A DNA stretch of 64,000 bases from Strongylocentrotus purpuratus (lineage: Eukaryota > Echinodermata > Echinoidea > Camarodonta > Strongylocentrotidae): positions 5,204,352 to 5,268,351 of the forward strand of contig NW_022145596.1 of assembly GCF_000002235.5 (NCBI RefSeq), written 5' to 3'. Every line of letters starts with the position of its first letter. Positions within the stretch are counted from its first letter, which is position 1. Both the position numbers and the translations under genes were made by a program. Below are positions 41,901 to 47,850 of this stretch, one piece after another. The notes beneath the pieces are model-generated. The model saw nothing but the letters and a program-made list of their open reading frames with translations, ran no database searches and had not been told where the DNA came from.

Positions 41901-44900
41901 AGGCAAAATTCGTAAACGAAATGCTTTTTTGCTTTTATGTCTTTCTAGGGTGCAATGGAAGAATTAGAGGATATCAACTCAATGTTGGAATGCGTGGAGG
42001 AACAGAAGGGTAAGCTAGCCGAGTACTTCTGCGAGGATGTGAGTACCTTCAAACTGGAGGAATGTCTCCTGACATTCAAGGTATTCTGTGAGAAGTTCAA
42101 GAAAGCAATAACGGTAAGTGTAATCATTTGACGTTGACTAATAATAATGAATAATAATCACTATTTGAATGTAACATTCGAAAGGTTAATCCACCATGTG
42201 CTCCAACAGCGTTTTTACCGTTGGCTATATATTTTGGTACATATTTAGTTAAGGTTAAGTTTTGATTAAGTATTAGGTCGGATGTAAGGTTAGGTGTAGA
42301 ATTGGATCAAGTGTTTGAGTTTGGAATTATAAATTGACCGCAAAGCAATGGTCTCCGGAGAATCTTGTCAAGTCATGGAGAAAAAAAAGACTCATCAGAT
42401 TTGTCATTGAAGCAACTGCGTATGTACTGTAAAGTGATTTTTTTTTCTTAAATGTCGAATTAAAGAAGTAAACATAGCAAAATGGATTTATAACGAAATG
42501 TCATTCCATTCTTTTCTCTGACTGCAGGAGAACGAAGCAAGAGTTGTCCAGGAGAAACGAGCAAAGCAACGCCAGAAGCAAAATGAAGAAAAGAAGGCAG
42601 CAACCCTAAAGCGTAAGGAGAGCATAAAGAAGACTCCCACGCGGTCCATGAGTGCTCCAGCAGGCAAAGAATCAAACTCTATCGTTGACCGCCTCCTTGG
42701 AAACATCCGTGATGGTTTCACGGGAAAAAATCAAGGCATGGACACTGATGGAACGACTACTGATAGTGACTATGGCAGCAGGCCGACCTCACCAGCACCC
42801 AATGCAGATACAAAGGCTTCCACCGAGGATGTTTCGCCTGCTTCCTTTACGCGAACATCCGTGGCACGACGGTCATTCCAGAAGACGCCGAACCTGAACG
42901 CGATTTCGGAGAACTCGTCCCAAACACGTGATGACACTGATAGTGGTTCAAAACGGTTATCTTACGAATCTAAGAGCGATGATCCTCTACTGAACTTGCT
43001 CATGTCTGGCAACGATGATGAAACATTGTCACAAATATCTTTCAAACGTGAAGGCAGTGTAAGACGCAGCGGTCGTAAGCGACGAACATCTCAGTATAGT
43101 GTAACTGGAAACCGCGAGCGAGCTGAGTCGCCAGCTGCTTATGTTTCTGAACAAGAACCTGTAACAAAACCACACAAATCAGAGCCAGAGAATACCGGAG
43201 ATTCAAAACCAGAAACATCAGAGGAATACAAAGTACAGAAGAGTCCACAAAAGCGTAGTTACCGTTCCAAGACTTCCCTAGATAGTCCAGAGACTTTGCT
43301 TGCAGTGAACAGTCTTGCAAGGCGAGATAAGCTCAAAGACTTCATCAACGAGGACAATAGCGTTACGAGCCCTACCGAACCTAGAGACCAAACTATATAC
43401 CGTAATGTAAAATCGCATAATGAAGTGACCCGCCCAGTATCATTTGGAAGCGATGATGGCAGCATTAATTCGGAGGTCGCCGATGCTCTTTCCGATAGAG
43501 CAGAGACCACACAAGTGTGTGATCACATTCACCGTGAAAGGATAGCAATGTATGCTAATAACACTAGTCTGAATTCTTCAGAGTCCGATAAAAGGCTTTC
43601 AGGTGATTCAGGAACATTTCAACCTATCTCAGATGACTCGACAGACAGTAAGCGCAACTCGCGAGCCGATTCGGAAACGAACGAATCAAATGATGACCAA
43701 CTCAATCTAGGGACAATGGCAAATAAGATTGAAGCAATGACTCTCAATCTAGACAGTTTAGAAAAGCATAAAACCACCGAGTCAGAAAATCGCGAAAAAA
43801 CAGTCGAATCCAAAGAAGTTGATGTAACGATTAACGATAGCAAGCCTGAAGGAAACCGGTTATCTAACTGGAATAATAATGTCCAAAGTATGAACATTGA
43901 AGCAGCTGTAAGCGCCGTAGAATCTTCGGTTTATGATCGCAGTCCAAGTAAAGAGGACAGCACCAGTTCTAAGAATGAACCAGAGCGAAGAGAAAGTGCC
44001 TATCGCGCTCGTCTCCGCCAATGGAAGGCCATGCGAAGTGAAAGCGTAAATCAAGAGCCAAAGGGAAATCCCGAACAACTCACAGAAGAACGGGTAGGGT
44101 CGAAATCCTACGAGGATGTAAAACCAAGCGAGACCTTCATGGACACACCTCTTACGCCGCATCTCGCCATGGTTGCCATGGAAACTGAGAGCGTGGAGGA
44201 GAGATACTTGGATAAGATCAACCGTGACCGTTCCTTGCTGGAGAGTATCCTGACGGGCCAGTCGACGCCTGAGACGATTCCCAAGGAGTTATCACCGGCC
44301 CCAGCAGATGATACCCCGCCGGTTCTACAACGACCAGTAGGACTCAAAGCTTTGAAGGTAAACATTTCAATATTGATGACAATTTAATTTTCAAAGTTAT
44401 CTCATTTTGCGTAGCATTTACAGGAATCTCAAATCACATCGTCTTGGTTCCCCTAAATGTGAAAATCAGATACAGAAAATATAATATGTATGAAGAATTA
44501 TGATGGGATGGTCTAAGCGATGTATAATTGTCTTTAGTACGTTTTTGTAATATGTACATTTAATTTTTCAAATTTAAAGATGATATTTAGGTTTACGAAG
44601 CTTTGTATATTAATTGTACTCGTGATACGCATTATTATCCAAGGGAAATACATTCAGTTGCCTACTTTCAGTGACCTATCAACGAACTGCTCATTGATTT
44701 TGTTTGAAACGGAGATTGAAAATTCAAACTAATATCTATTTTTTTTTGTTATCTTTTTTTGTATCTTTAACTTGCAGCTGAAACGATTGTCTTCTGAAGT
44801 CATGAATGGTTCTGATGATGAAGACCCCTGGTCCACTATTGACCGACAACAGATTGAGATCCGCCGTAACATCTTCGATATCAAGGTCGAGCAGCATCGA

Positions 44901-47219
44901 CGAAGTCAGTCTGACATTTCCACCCCGAACAGTCCCGTCAAGGAGTACAAAGAGTTCCTATCAACGTCACAATCGGACGTATTCAACAATGATGATCTTT
45001 TTGTGGAGGATTTAGAAACAGTGCAAGACATCAACCAGAACGTTACAAAGTCTCCAGATATGTCTGAGGACAAAGCTCCGGCTTCGGAGGATGATGTAGA
45101 GAGGGGTAAGACCGTCATCCCGATAACTGGTACAGACATCTATGCTTTAAACAACATTGGATCCTCAATTGTAGAAAATGGATCAGCAAGTGGAGAAAAT
45201 GGATCGGAGTCAACGGTTCCAGAGATCACTAGCCCTGCAAAAGAAGTGCCTCAGGTTGAATCTTCAGGAGTGAAGAAGGATTTAAAGGAAAACGTGAGCA
45301 AGACTGTTACTAAAGCCACTACTAGCTCGAACAAGAAGGTTACGAGCAGCAAGACAAGTCCTGTTGAGAGAAAAGCGGTGAATAGTGTCAATGGAAAGAC
45401 GACGGGATTGAAGAAAAACTTAACGAGCCCTTCCAACAGGACACCAATTGCTAATTCCAGTGCAGGAAAATCATCCCCATTATCGCGTAATGGATCAATA
45501 CGATCGTCTGGCACGGCCAAAAACTTGTCGCCATTACCAAGAAGTACTATATCATCACGTAGTCCAACGTCGACTTCCCGCAGTGGTACTCCTACGACGA
45601 CGAAGAGGAGCCCGATGTCAGTCTCGCCGAGGTTACCTGTCGGGTCAAAAATCAACGGTATTGGTAACGGTGGAGGTAGCAGAGCAAGTAGTTATGATTC
45701 CCTGCACTCGTTTTCTTCTGAGCGATGTGACTCTGCCGCTAGTGGCGCTTCCTCTGTCTCGAGCGTAAGCCAGTCAAAGAAACCAGTCAACAGTTCCAGG
45801 ACGGCTTCGACAGTAACTCGCGGTGCGGCTGGAACAGCGAAAGCACCACTGGCAAGATCAACGTCAAATTCAACGTCAACTTCATCAACGGGAACAAGGT
45901 CGAATGGATCCCCACGCACACTTCCGAGTGGTTCAACGCGGCGCAATGCAACAACAAAACCTGCTGCTGCTGGTTCTGCAAAAACAGGAAAGACTTTTGT
46001 CCGTGGAACGCCTGAACGGACTACCATTGCTGGTAGTGCGTTAAGGTCTTCCAAACCAAGTTTAAGTGCTGCATCTTCGGTCAGAAGCTCACTTCGAGGA
46101 ACTTCTGCTACCGAGAAAATGTCTGCAACTTCCACCACCAAGTCTTCTTCTTCATCATTATCTTCCTCGCCACGAAGTGTATCGAAGGACACAGCCACCA
46201 CGAATAGTAGTTTCAGCAGAGCAGGCTCGGTCAGAAGACCAAATGGGTCGAACAAGGCAGGAACGAAGAAACCATACATCTCCTCTCATGCGACATTATC
46301 TGCAAGGAAGAGTGCATCTGAGTCTTCTGCTAGTACGAAACAGACATCCTCTCCAAGGACAATTAGCTCAGTTCGCAAAAGCGAATCTCCTATATCCAGG
46401 AAAAAAGCACCAAGCTCCGTGAGCACCAAATCAGGTGCGTCACAAAGTACAACTCGTAGGGCTATTAGCACTCCCGAGCCTGCGGAAGTCCTGGAAGTAG
46501 ATCCAGAGGCACAGAATTCCATTCCAGAAAGTGCAGTAGAGGCACTTCAAGCCAGGTTGTCTTCGAATAACGATGTGAAAAGTGATGATACTGCGAATGA
46601 GGACAAAGAGGCATCAGTAAAACTCAAACGTGAAGATGCAGTTGAAAAGTTTCAAAGTCAATTTGAGGACTTTCGGACGCTACCTCGAAGTTCCTCAGAC
46701 CCTGACATGCTCCGGAACGCTGAATCAACACCAGACGTGACACTGCGCGACAAGTCTTCAAGCTCCACCTTTCGGCGCAACGGTCCCCAACGCTACTCAC
46801 TGCCACCAACCTCCAAAAACATTACACCATCACCTACGGGTAAAAAGGGTGGAAAACCCGGCAAATTCAGTCGGATGATGAACCGACTTAGCCTCAGTGG
46901 GTCTAAGAAGAGCGACAAACTCGATTCCCGTATTCTGGAAACCGCAGGAGAAAATGCCGCCGATGACTACGTCTTTGCTGCTTCGTCTTCCACGCCGAAG
47001 AATAAGAAACTGTCAAGCGGCAACCCCTCAAAAGACAGATTTTCGCGGAACAAATCGGCGAGTTTACGCGTAAGCTCGAAAACTTCAAAAACTTCAAAAA
47101 CGGCCACGTCTGTGGCAGCAGGTACCAAGGACTCAGACACCAGCAAAAGGCGTCTTTGGCGATCATCATCCGTCAAAAGTAAAGACAAATCTTCTGTCGC
47201 TAAATCTTCAAGGAGGTGA
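1363..47219 (+). CDS. FHDC1: FHDC1/INF2-like inverted formin (15 coding exons, about 2,117 aa)
   Basis: Formins nucleate and elongate actin filaments through a dimeric FH2 domain fed by profilin-actin bound to FH1. This gene joins 1363-1474, 7309-7342, 14213-14357, 32533-33309, 36176-36301, 36950-37114, 37526-37611, 38063-38163, 39255-39325, 40484-40591, 40951-41021, 41460-41580, 41949-42113, 42528-44357 and 44778-47219. All junctions are GT-AG and phases match (6,354 nt including stop). Approximate layout: FH3/DID C-terminal part 28-145, FH1 249-310, FH2 323-710, WH2/DAD-like helix 745-762, disordered basic tail to the end. FH2 landmarks are [17 protein letters not shown] and [17 protein letters not shown]. 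The last resembles vertebrate FHDC1 more than INF2, whereas the N-terminal piece and the [13 protein letters not shown] helix resemble INF2. Vertebrate FHDC1 lacks a DID, so this may be the ancestral inverted-formin form. Similarities are from memory, not a search. The symbol is by family and strict orthology is unproven. Confidence 0.93.
1475..7308 (+). other. Formin intron 1 (5.8 kb)
   Basis: Donor GTAAGG, acceptor ctccctag. Contents seen: a 14-base G run at 3068-3081, a degenerate tandem repeat at about 4707-5195, a short GA microsatellite near 5866-5886 and a C run at 6111-6122. A 201-codon antisense frame over 5713-6318 is low-complexity and has no recognisable family. No other gene was seen. 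Confidence 0.8.
4707..5195. repeat. Degenerate tandem repeat, unit about 115 bp, about 4 copies
   Basis: The recurring string runs roughly CTTTATTTGTGAA..GTGATGCTATACACAAAT..TTTACTTGT..ACAGCAATAT..AAAAAGCAA. It reappears at about 4770, 4890, 5000 and 5120 with point changes and small indels. It lies wholly in formin intron 1 and has no coding potential. Confidence 0.75.
7309..7342 (+). CDS. FHDC1: Formin exon 2 (34-nt microexon)
   Basis: The exon encodes [12 protein letters not shown] once joined to the flanking exons (phase 1 in, phase 2 out). It is bounded by ctccctag and GTAAGC. The residues match the INF2 segment GLQLLDVLARLR, the last helices of the DID/FH3 region, which confirms both the exon and its phase. 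Confidence 0.9.
7991..8030. mobile_element. Possible left end of a hAT-like inverted-repeat element (fragment)
   Basis: The string CAGTGGCGGATCTAAG resembles the termini of the two complete hAT-like elements at 50651 and 52966. It is followed by a G-rich stretch, as they are. No matching right end or 8-bp target duplication was found nearby, so this is either a truncated copy or chance. Confidence 0.35.
9858..9985. repeat. CT-rich microsatellite tract
   Basis: The tract is an imperfect (CT)n/(CTCTTT)n run on the + strand, and its reading frames are Ser/Leu homopolymers. It is low-complexity and non-coding. Confidence 0.85.
11738..11830. repeat. CT-rich microsatellite tract
   Basis: Imperfect CTCTCT/CTTTCT repeats, preceded by an 18-base G run at 11654-11671. 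Non-coding, within formin intron 2. Confidence 0.85.
14213..14357 (+). CDS. FHDC1: Formin exon 3
   Basis: The exon has 48 codons plus one base (phase 2 in, phase 0 out) between cttccag and GTCAGA. It encodes [20 protein letters not shown] followed by a segment ending [14 protein letters not shown]2 has the matching [31 protein letters not shown] in the FH3/DID C-terminal part, which supports the call. Confidence 0.9.
14817..14916. mobile_element. Possible right end of a hAT-like element (fragment)
   Basis: The segment ends GGATACGCCACCGCTG, whose reverse complement starts CAGCGGTGGCG, like hAT-type termini in this window. The stretch TTGGCAGATTT..GTCCGACAA..CCCC before it recurs in variant form at about 15659-15705, so both may come from one family. 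No left end or target duplication was found. Confidence 0.3.
15417..15475. mobile_element. Possible left end of a hAT-like element (fragment)
   Basis: CAGGGGCGCCATTATAAG followed by a G-rich segment and a C run resembles the left end of the complete element at 50651. No partner end with the same flanking 8 bp could be found. Confidence 0.25.
16765..16782. repeat. Perfect 18-bp palindrome
   Basis: CACCCCTATATAGGGGTG reads the same on both strands. It overlaps the left end of the small inverted-repeat unit at 16777-16877 and may be two half-ends back to back. Confidence 0.7.
16777..16877. mobile_element. Small inverted-repeat unit (about 100 bp), possible MITE
   Basis: The left end GGGGTGCTAAAA is answered on the right by TTTTGCACCCC, leaving a core of about 80 bp. 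Related strings (GCACCTCA, GTGCAAATTTG) recur up to about 17055. No target duplication could be fixed, so the classification is tentative. Confidence 0.35.
19485..19560. repeat. GA-rich microsatellite
   Basis: GAGAGA tracts with interruptions, followed by a short G run. Non-coding, in formin intron 3. Confidence 0.8.
21799..21926. repeat. (TTC)n trinucleotide microsatellite
   Basis: About 40 TTC units are interrupted once near 21884-21896. The long poly-Phe, poly-Ser and, on the other strand, poly-Glu reading frames across it are artefacts of the repeat. The reverse complement (GAA)n is the type able to form triplex DNA. Confidence 0.95.
22935..23053. repeat. Compound (GA)n-(TA)n-(GA)n microsatellite
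   Basis: Two GA blocks flank a (TA)n block at about 22988-23011 and a G run follows at about 23059. The flanking reading frames are low-complexity. Confidence 0.9.
27092..27430. repeat. Tandem repeat, unit about 90-110 bp, about 3.5 copies
   Basis: Each unit begins near TGCCCC(C)ATGAGTTGATACGA. In the first two it continues to GGCATTGTTCTA and TTATTGTCATCCACCTAGTA. Units start at about 27097, 27181, 27290 and 27381. A single related string (AAGACCGGTGCCCCAATGA) occurs at about 35945, so the unit may belong to a dispersed family. Confidence 0.7.
28363..28598. mobile_element. Inverted-repeat element, 236 bp, hAT-like termini
   Basis: The left end CAGTGGTATATCCA matches the reverse complement of the right end (CAGTGGCATATCCA) with one difference. 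The interior is G-rich with two G runs. The 8 bases on either side (TACATCTG and TTCTGTAT) do not match, so the target duplication is either decayed or absent. Confidence 0.6.
29919..29962. repeat. (GA)n microsatellite
   Basis: About 20 uninterrupted GA units. Non-coding, in formin intron 3. Confidence 0.9.
32388..32457. repeat. Two-copy short tandem repeat upstream of formin exon 4
   Basis: The string GCTTCCCATTGAAGATATAA with following TTGTGATAA occurs twice, about 41 bp apart, ending roughly 75 bp before the exon-4 acceptor. It is a recent local duplication. Confidence 0.75.
32533..33309 (+). CDS. FHDC1: Formin exon 4 (end of FH3, FH1 and start of FH2)
   Basis: The exon has 259 codons, in phase 0 at both ends, between cacaacag and GTAAGA. 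It starts [20 protein letters not shown], matching the end of the DID/FH3 region. A Ser/Thr-rich linker and the FH1 (coding bases about 32989-33170) follow. The FH1 has blocks of 8-12 consecutive prolines separated by Gly-rich spacers (GMGGG, GPGG), the profilin-binding arrangement. The exon ends with [23 protein letters not shown], the lasso that opens the FH2. GC content is well above the surroundings, and this creates long false frames on other strands. Confidence 0.96.
33310..36175 (+). other. Formin intron 4 (2.9 kb)
   Basis: No exon was seen. It contains a CT-rich tract at 33905-34010 and a purine-rich tract at about 35757-35890. The rest is AT-rich, without recognisable structure. Confidence 0.8.
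36176..36301 (+). CDS. FHDC1: Formin exon 5 (FH2 linker)
   Basis: The exon has 42 codons, phase 0 at both ends, after cttttag and before GTTTGT. It encodes [20 protein letters not shown] then a Lys/Glu-rich helix [18 protein letters not shown]. This corresponds to the charged linker between the FH2 lasso and knob. Confidence 0.9.
36302..36949 (+). other. Formin intron 5 (648 bp)
   Basis: No coding sequence. A short direct repeat (CCAATTGGACAT / CCAGTTGGACAT) lies at about 36793-36820. The antisense frame crossing into exon 6 is a shadow. Confidence 0.75.
36950..37114 (+). CDS. FHDC1: Formin exon 6 (FH2 core)
   Basis: The exon has 55 codons, phase 0, after gctcccag and before GTAGTT. It encodes [19 protein letters not shown] and continues through [14 protein letters not shown]. 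The leading Ile of this motif is the conserved actin-contacting residue of FH2 domains (Ile1431 in yeast Bni1). Confidence 0.95.
37115..37525 (+). other. Formin intron 6 (411 bp)
   Basis: AT-rich sequence with no recognisable feature. Confidence 0.7.
37526..37611 (+). CDS. FHDC1: Formin exon 7 (FH2 core)
   Basis: 28 codons plus two bases, between cacacag and GTAAGT, encoding [20 protein letters not shown] then LIALVEVS. It aligns with the FHDC1 segment VKKLKAFSGDVSKLSLADSF. Confidence 0.95.
37612..38062 (+). other. Formin intron 7 (451 bp)
   Basis: Contains an AT-rich imperfect inverted repeat of TAATAATTATTATTA type at about 37668-37722. Nothing else was seen. Confidence 0.7.
38063..38163 (+). 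CDS. FHDC1: Formin exon 8 (FH2 core)
   Basis: Begins with one base completing a His codon and ends with one base (phase 1), between tatttag and GTATGT. It encodes [20 protein letters not shown] and IESIIEASK, the FH2 post-helix region (FHDC1: YSLRIEAMVLKKEF). Confidence 0.95.
38378..38879. mobile_element. TTAA-flanked inverted-repeat transposon (502 bp), copy 1
   Basis: The ends are AGGTATTACAAAGTTTTGG and, on the right, CCAAAACTTTGTGATACCT, near-perfect inverted complements. TTAA lies immediately outside on both sides (38374-38377 and 38880-38883), the target site typical of piggyBac-type elements. The middle has a hairpin (TTTACCGG tgct CCCGGTAAA) at about 38530-38555. There is no transposase frame, so it is non-autonomous. 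A second copy lies at 56828-57273. It sits inside formin intron 8, clear of both splice sites. Confidence 0.8.
39078..39206. repeat. Two-copy tandem duplication (unit about 81 bp) in formin intron 8
   Basis: The string AAATCCCACCGCTGCCACCA, preceded by TTTTTATAGATCAA, appears twice with one substitution in the quoted part. It ends about 50 bp before the exon-9 acceptor. Confidence 0.75.
39255..39325 (+). CDS. FHDC1: Formin exon 9 (FH2 core)
   Basis: 71 nt between tgtcttag and GTAAGT, phase 1 in and 0 out. It encodes [20 protein letters not shown] then LNA. TGNFLNA is the formin GN-x-x-N signature. Confidence 0.95.
39326..40483 (+). other. Formin intron 9 (1.2 kb)
   Basis: AT-rich sequence. 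No repeat, element or coding signal was recognised. Confidence 0.7.
40484..40591 (+). CDS. FHDC1: Formin exon 10 (FH2 signature exon)
   Basis: 36 codons, phase 0, between ccttgcag and GTATAA. It encodes [20 protein letters not shown] followed by [16 protein letters not shown]. This is the most conserved FH2 block. The Lys of GFK is the counterpart of the actin-nucleation Lys (Lys1601 in Bni1). Its wording is strikingly close to vertebrate FHDC1 and unlike INF2 (SHTGDADGFK). Confidence 0.97.
40592..40950 (+). other. Formin intron 10 (359 bp)
   Basis: No feature was recognised. The antisense frame here is not supported. Confidence 0.7.
40951..41021 (+). CDS. FHDC1: Formin exon 11 (FH2)
   Basis: 71 nt between cttatag and GTGAGT, phase 0 in and 2 out. 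It encodes [20 protein letters not shown] then DAS. Confidence 0.93.
41022..41459 (+). other. Formin intron 11 (438 bp)
   Basis: No feature was recognised other than a poly-T-rich 3' end ahead of the acceptor. Confidence 0.7.
41460..41580 (+). CDS. FHDC1: Formin exon 12 (FH2 coiled-coil)
   Basis: 121 nt between attacag and GTTAGT, phase 2 in and 0 out. It encodes [20 protein letters not shown], then [20 protein letters not shown]. The heptad-like spacing fits the coiled-coil segment of FH2. Confidence 0.94.
41581..41948 (+). other. Formin intron 12 (368 bp)
   Basis: No feature was recognised. Confidence 0.7.
41949..42113 (+). CDS. FHDC1: Formin exon 13 (end of FH2)
   Basis: 55 codons, phase 0, between ctttctag and GTAAGT. 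The segment [20 protein letters not shown] ..[10 protein letters not shown] is close to FHDC1 DFFCEDKKTMKLDECFQIF..FCTKFNKAV. This is the C-terminal post domain of FH2. Confidence 0.96.
42114..42527 (+). other. Formin intron 13 (414 bp)
   Basis: Contains a degenerate GGTTAAG/GGTTAGG stretch at about 42245-42300, too irregular to call telomere-like. Otherwise featureless. Confidence 0.7.
42528..44357 (+). CDS. FHDC1: Formin exon 14 (WH2/DAD-like helix and disordered tail)
   Basis: 610 codons, phase 0, between actgcag and GTAAAC. It opens with a basic helix ([15 protein letters not shown]) that ends the FH2. About residue 745 of the protein follows [18 protein letters not shown], spaced like the INF2 WH2/DAD segment (LLADIRKGFQLRK). 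INF2 uses that helix both to bind G-actin and to contact its own DID. The rest is rich in Ser, Glu, Lys and Arg with repeated basic-Ser sites (RRSF, KRLSYES), without predicted folds, and probably disordered and phosphorylated. Confidence 0.95.
44358..44777 (+). other. Formin intron 14 (420 bp)
   Basis: AT-rich and without recognisable structure, ending in a T-rich tract and cttgcag. Confidence 0.75.
44778..47219 (+). CDS. FHDC1: Formin exon 15 (terminal coding exon, Ser/Lys/Arg-rich tail)
   Basis: 813 codons plus TGA. It begins [20 protein letters not shown] then [20 protein letters not shown], an ordered-looking helix with an acidic patch. About 550 residues of Ser/Thr/Lys/Arg-rich low-complexity sequence follow, with many SP and TP sites, and the tail closes with [20 protein letters not shown] and a basic end ([10 protein letters not shown]). 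Vertebrate FHDC1 also has a long Ser/basic tail that binds microtubules, and a similar role here is inference. GC is above the intron average, and long antisense frames across it are composition shadows. Confidence 0.95.
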   Translation: MKRLSSEVMNGSDDEDPWSTIDRQQIEIRRNIFDIKVEQHRRSQSDISTPNSPVKEYKEFLSTSQSDVFNNDDLFVEDLETVQDINQNVTKSPDMSEDKAPASEDDVERGKTVIPITGTDIYALNNIGSSIVENGSASGENGSESTVPEITSPAKEVPQVESSGVKKDLKENVSKTVTKATTSSNKKVTSSKTSPVERKAVNSVNGKTTGLKKNLTSPSNRTPIANSSAGKSSPLSRNGSIRSSGTAKNLSPLPRSTISSRSPTSTSRSGTPTTTKRSPMSVSPRLPVGSKINGIGNGGGSRASSYDSLHSFSSERCDSAASGASSVSSVSQSKKPVNSSRTASTVTRGAAGTAKAPLARSTSNSTSTSSTGTRSNGSPRTLPSGSTRRNATTKPAAAGSAKTGKTFVRGTPERTTIAGSALRSSKPSLSAASSVRSSLRGTSATEKMSATSTTKSSSSSLSSSPRSVSKDTATTNSSFSRAGSVRRPNGSNKAGTKKPYISSHATLSARKSASESSASTKQTSSPRTISSVRKSESPISRKKAPSSVSTKSGASQSTTRRAISTPEPAEVLEVDPEAQNSIPESAVEALQARLSSNNDVKSDDTANEDKEASVKLKREDAVEKFQSQFEDFRTLPRSSSDPDMLRNAESTPDVTLRDKSSSSTFRRNGPQRYSLPPTSKNITPSPTGKKGGKPGKFSRMMNRLSLSGSKKSDKLDSRILETAGENAADDYVFAASSSTPKNKKLSSGNPSKDRFSRNKSASLRVSSKTSKTSKTATSVAAGTKDSDTSKRRLWRSSSVKSKDKSSVAKSSRR

Positions 47220-47320
47220 AATAACTCTATACCGTTGGAGAGAACCTTAACGTTGATGTAAACTATTTCTTACATTAAAGAAGGAAAAAAGACTACAATA
47301 CTTGCCAATAATAGAAAATT

Positions 47321-47326
47321 AATAAA
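47321..47326 (+). terminator. Poly(A) signal candidate for the formin gene (proximal)
   Basis: AATAAA about 100 bases after the stop codon. Confidence 0.45.
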
Positions 47327-47817
47327 CATGTATCAGTTATCAAATTGCGTAATTATTTGTCAAATGCGTGGAGTTTGCAATTTCATATCGGAGATTGTGT
47401 AAATACAAAGAGGTCTATATAGACAATGCGTGTCTTTTCGTGGTACATGTATTGAAATGTTGACTAAGATATCGAAAGAAGAAAACGACAATTTCTCAGG
47501 GAAAATGATCAATCTGCATGAGACAAAATAATATGAGTGTCAGATCCGATTTGTTTTAAATTTTTGAAGCCATTTTACTTTCTGAATGGTCTCATTCATT
47601 TCATGATTAAAAGGAACGCTTTTGCAAACTTCATTTTTCTCAAATCTATATTTACAGACAGCATTGTATAGATAGACATAAATTTAGAAACACAGGGCAA
47701 GTTTATTATACGTTGTTTTATTTTCAGCATATCACAAGTTTGGAACAAACCTTTCATTTGGCAAAATAATATTTACATGTACCGTCAGCATTAATTGCGC
47801 ATTGTCTGGTGTAAGTA

Positions 47818-47828
47818 AATAAAATAAA
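47818..47828 (+). terminator. Poly(A) signal candidate for the formin gene (distal, double)
   Basis: Two overlapping AATAAA hexamers about 600 bases after the stop codon, followed by T/GT-rich sequence. Confidence 0.5.
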
Positions 47829-47850
47829 ATGTCAATTATTTCTGTCGCTT

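Larger units (their letters stand above)
47220..47850 (+). other. Formin 3' UTR (probable)
   Basis: AATAAA occurs at 47321-47326 and twice in overlap at 47818-47828. The second pair gives a 3' UTR of about 0.6 kb. Later AATAAA copies at 48647-48652 and 48700-48705 could serve longer transcripts. Which is used cannot be told from sequence. Confidence 0.55.

Noticed and set aside
45692-46279. 195-codon minus-strand frame over formin exon 15
   Set aside because: A composition shadow of a Ser/Thr-rich coding exon, with no family resemblance.
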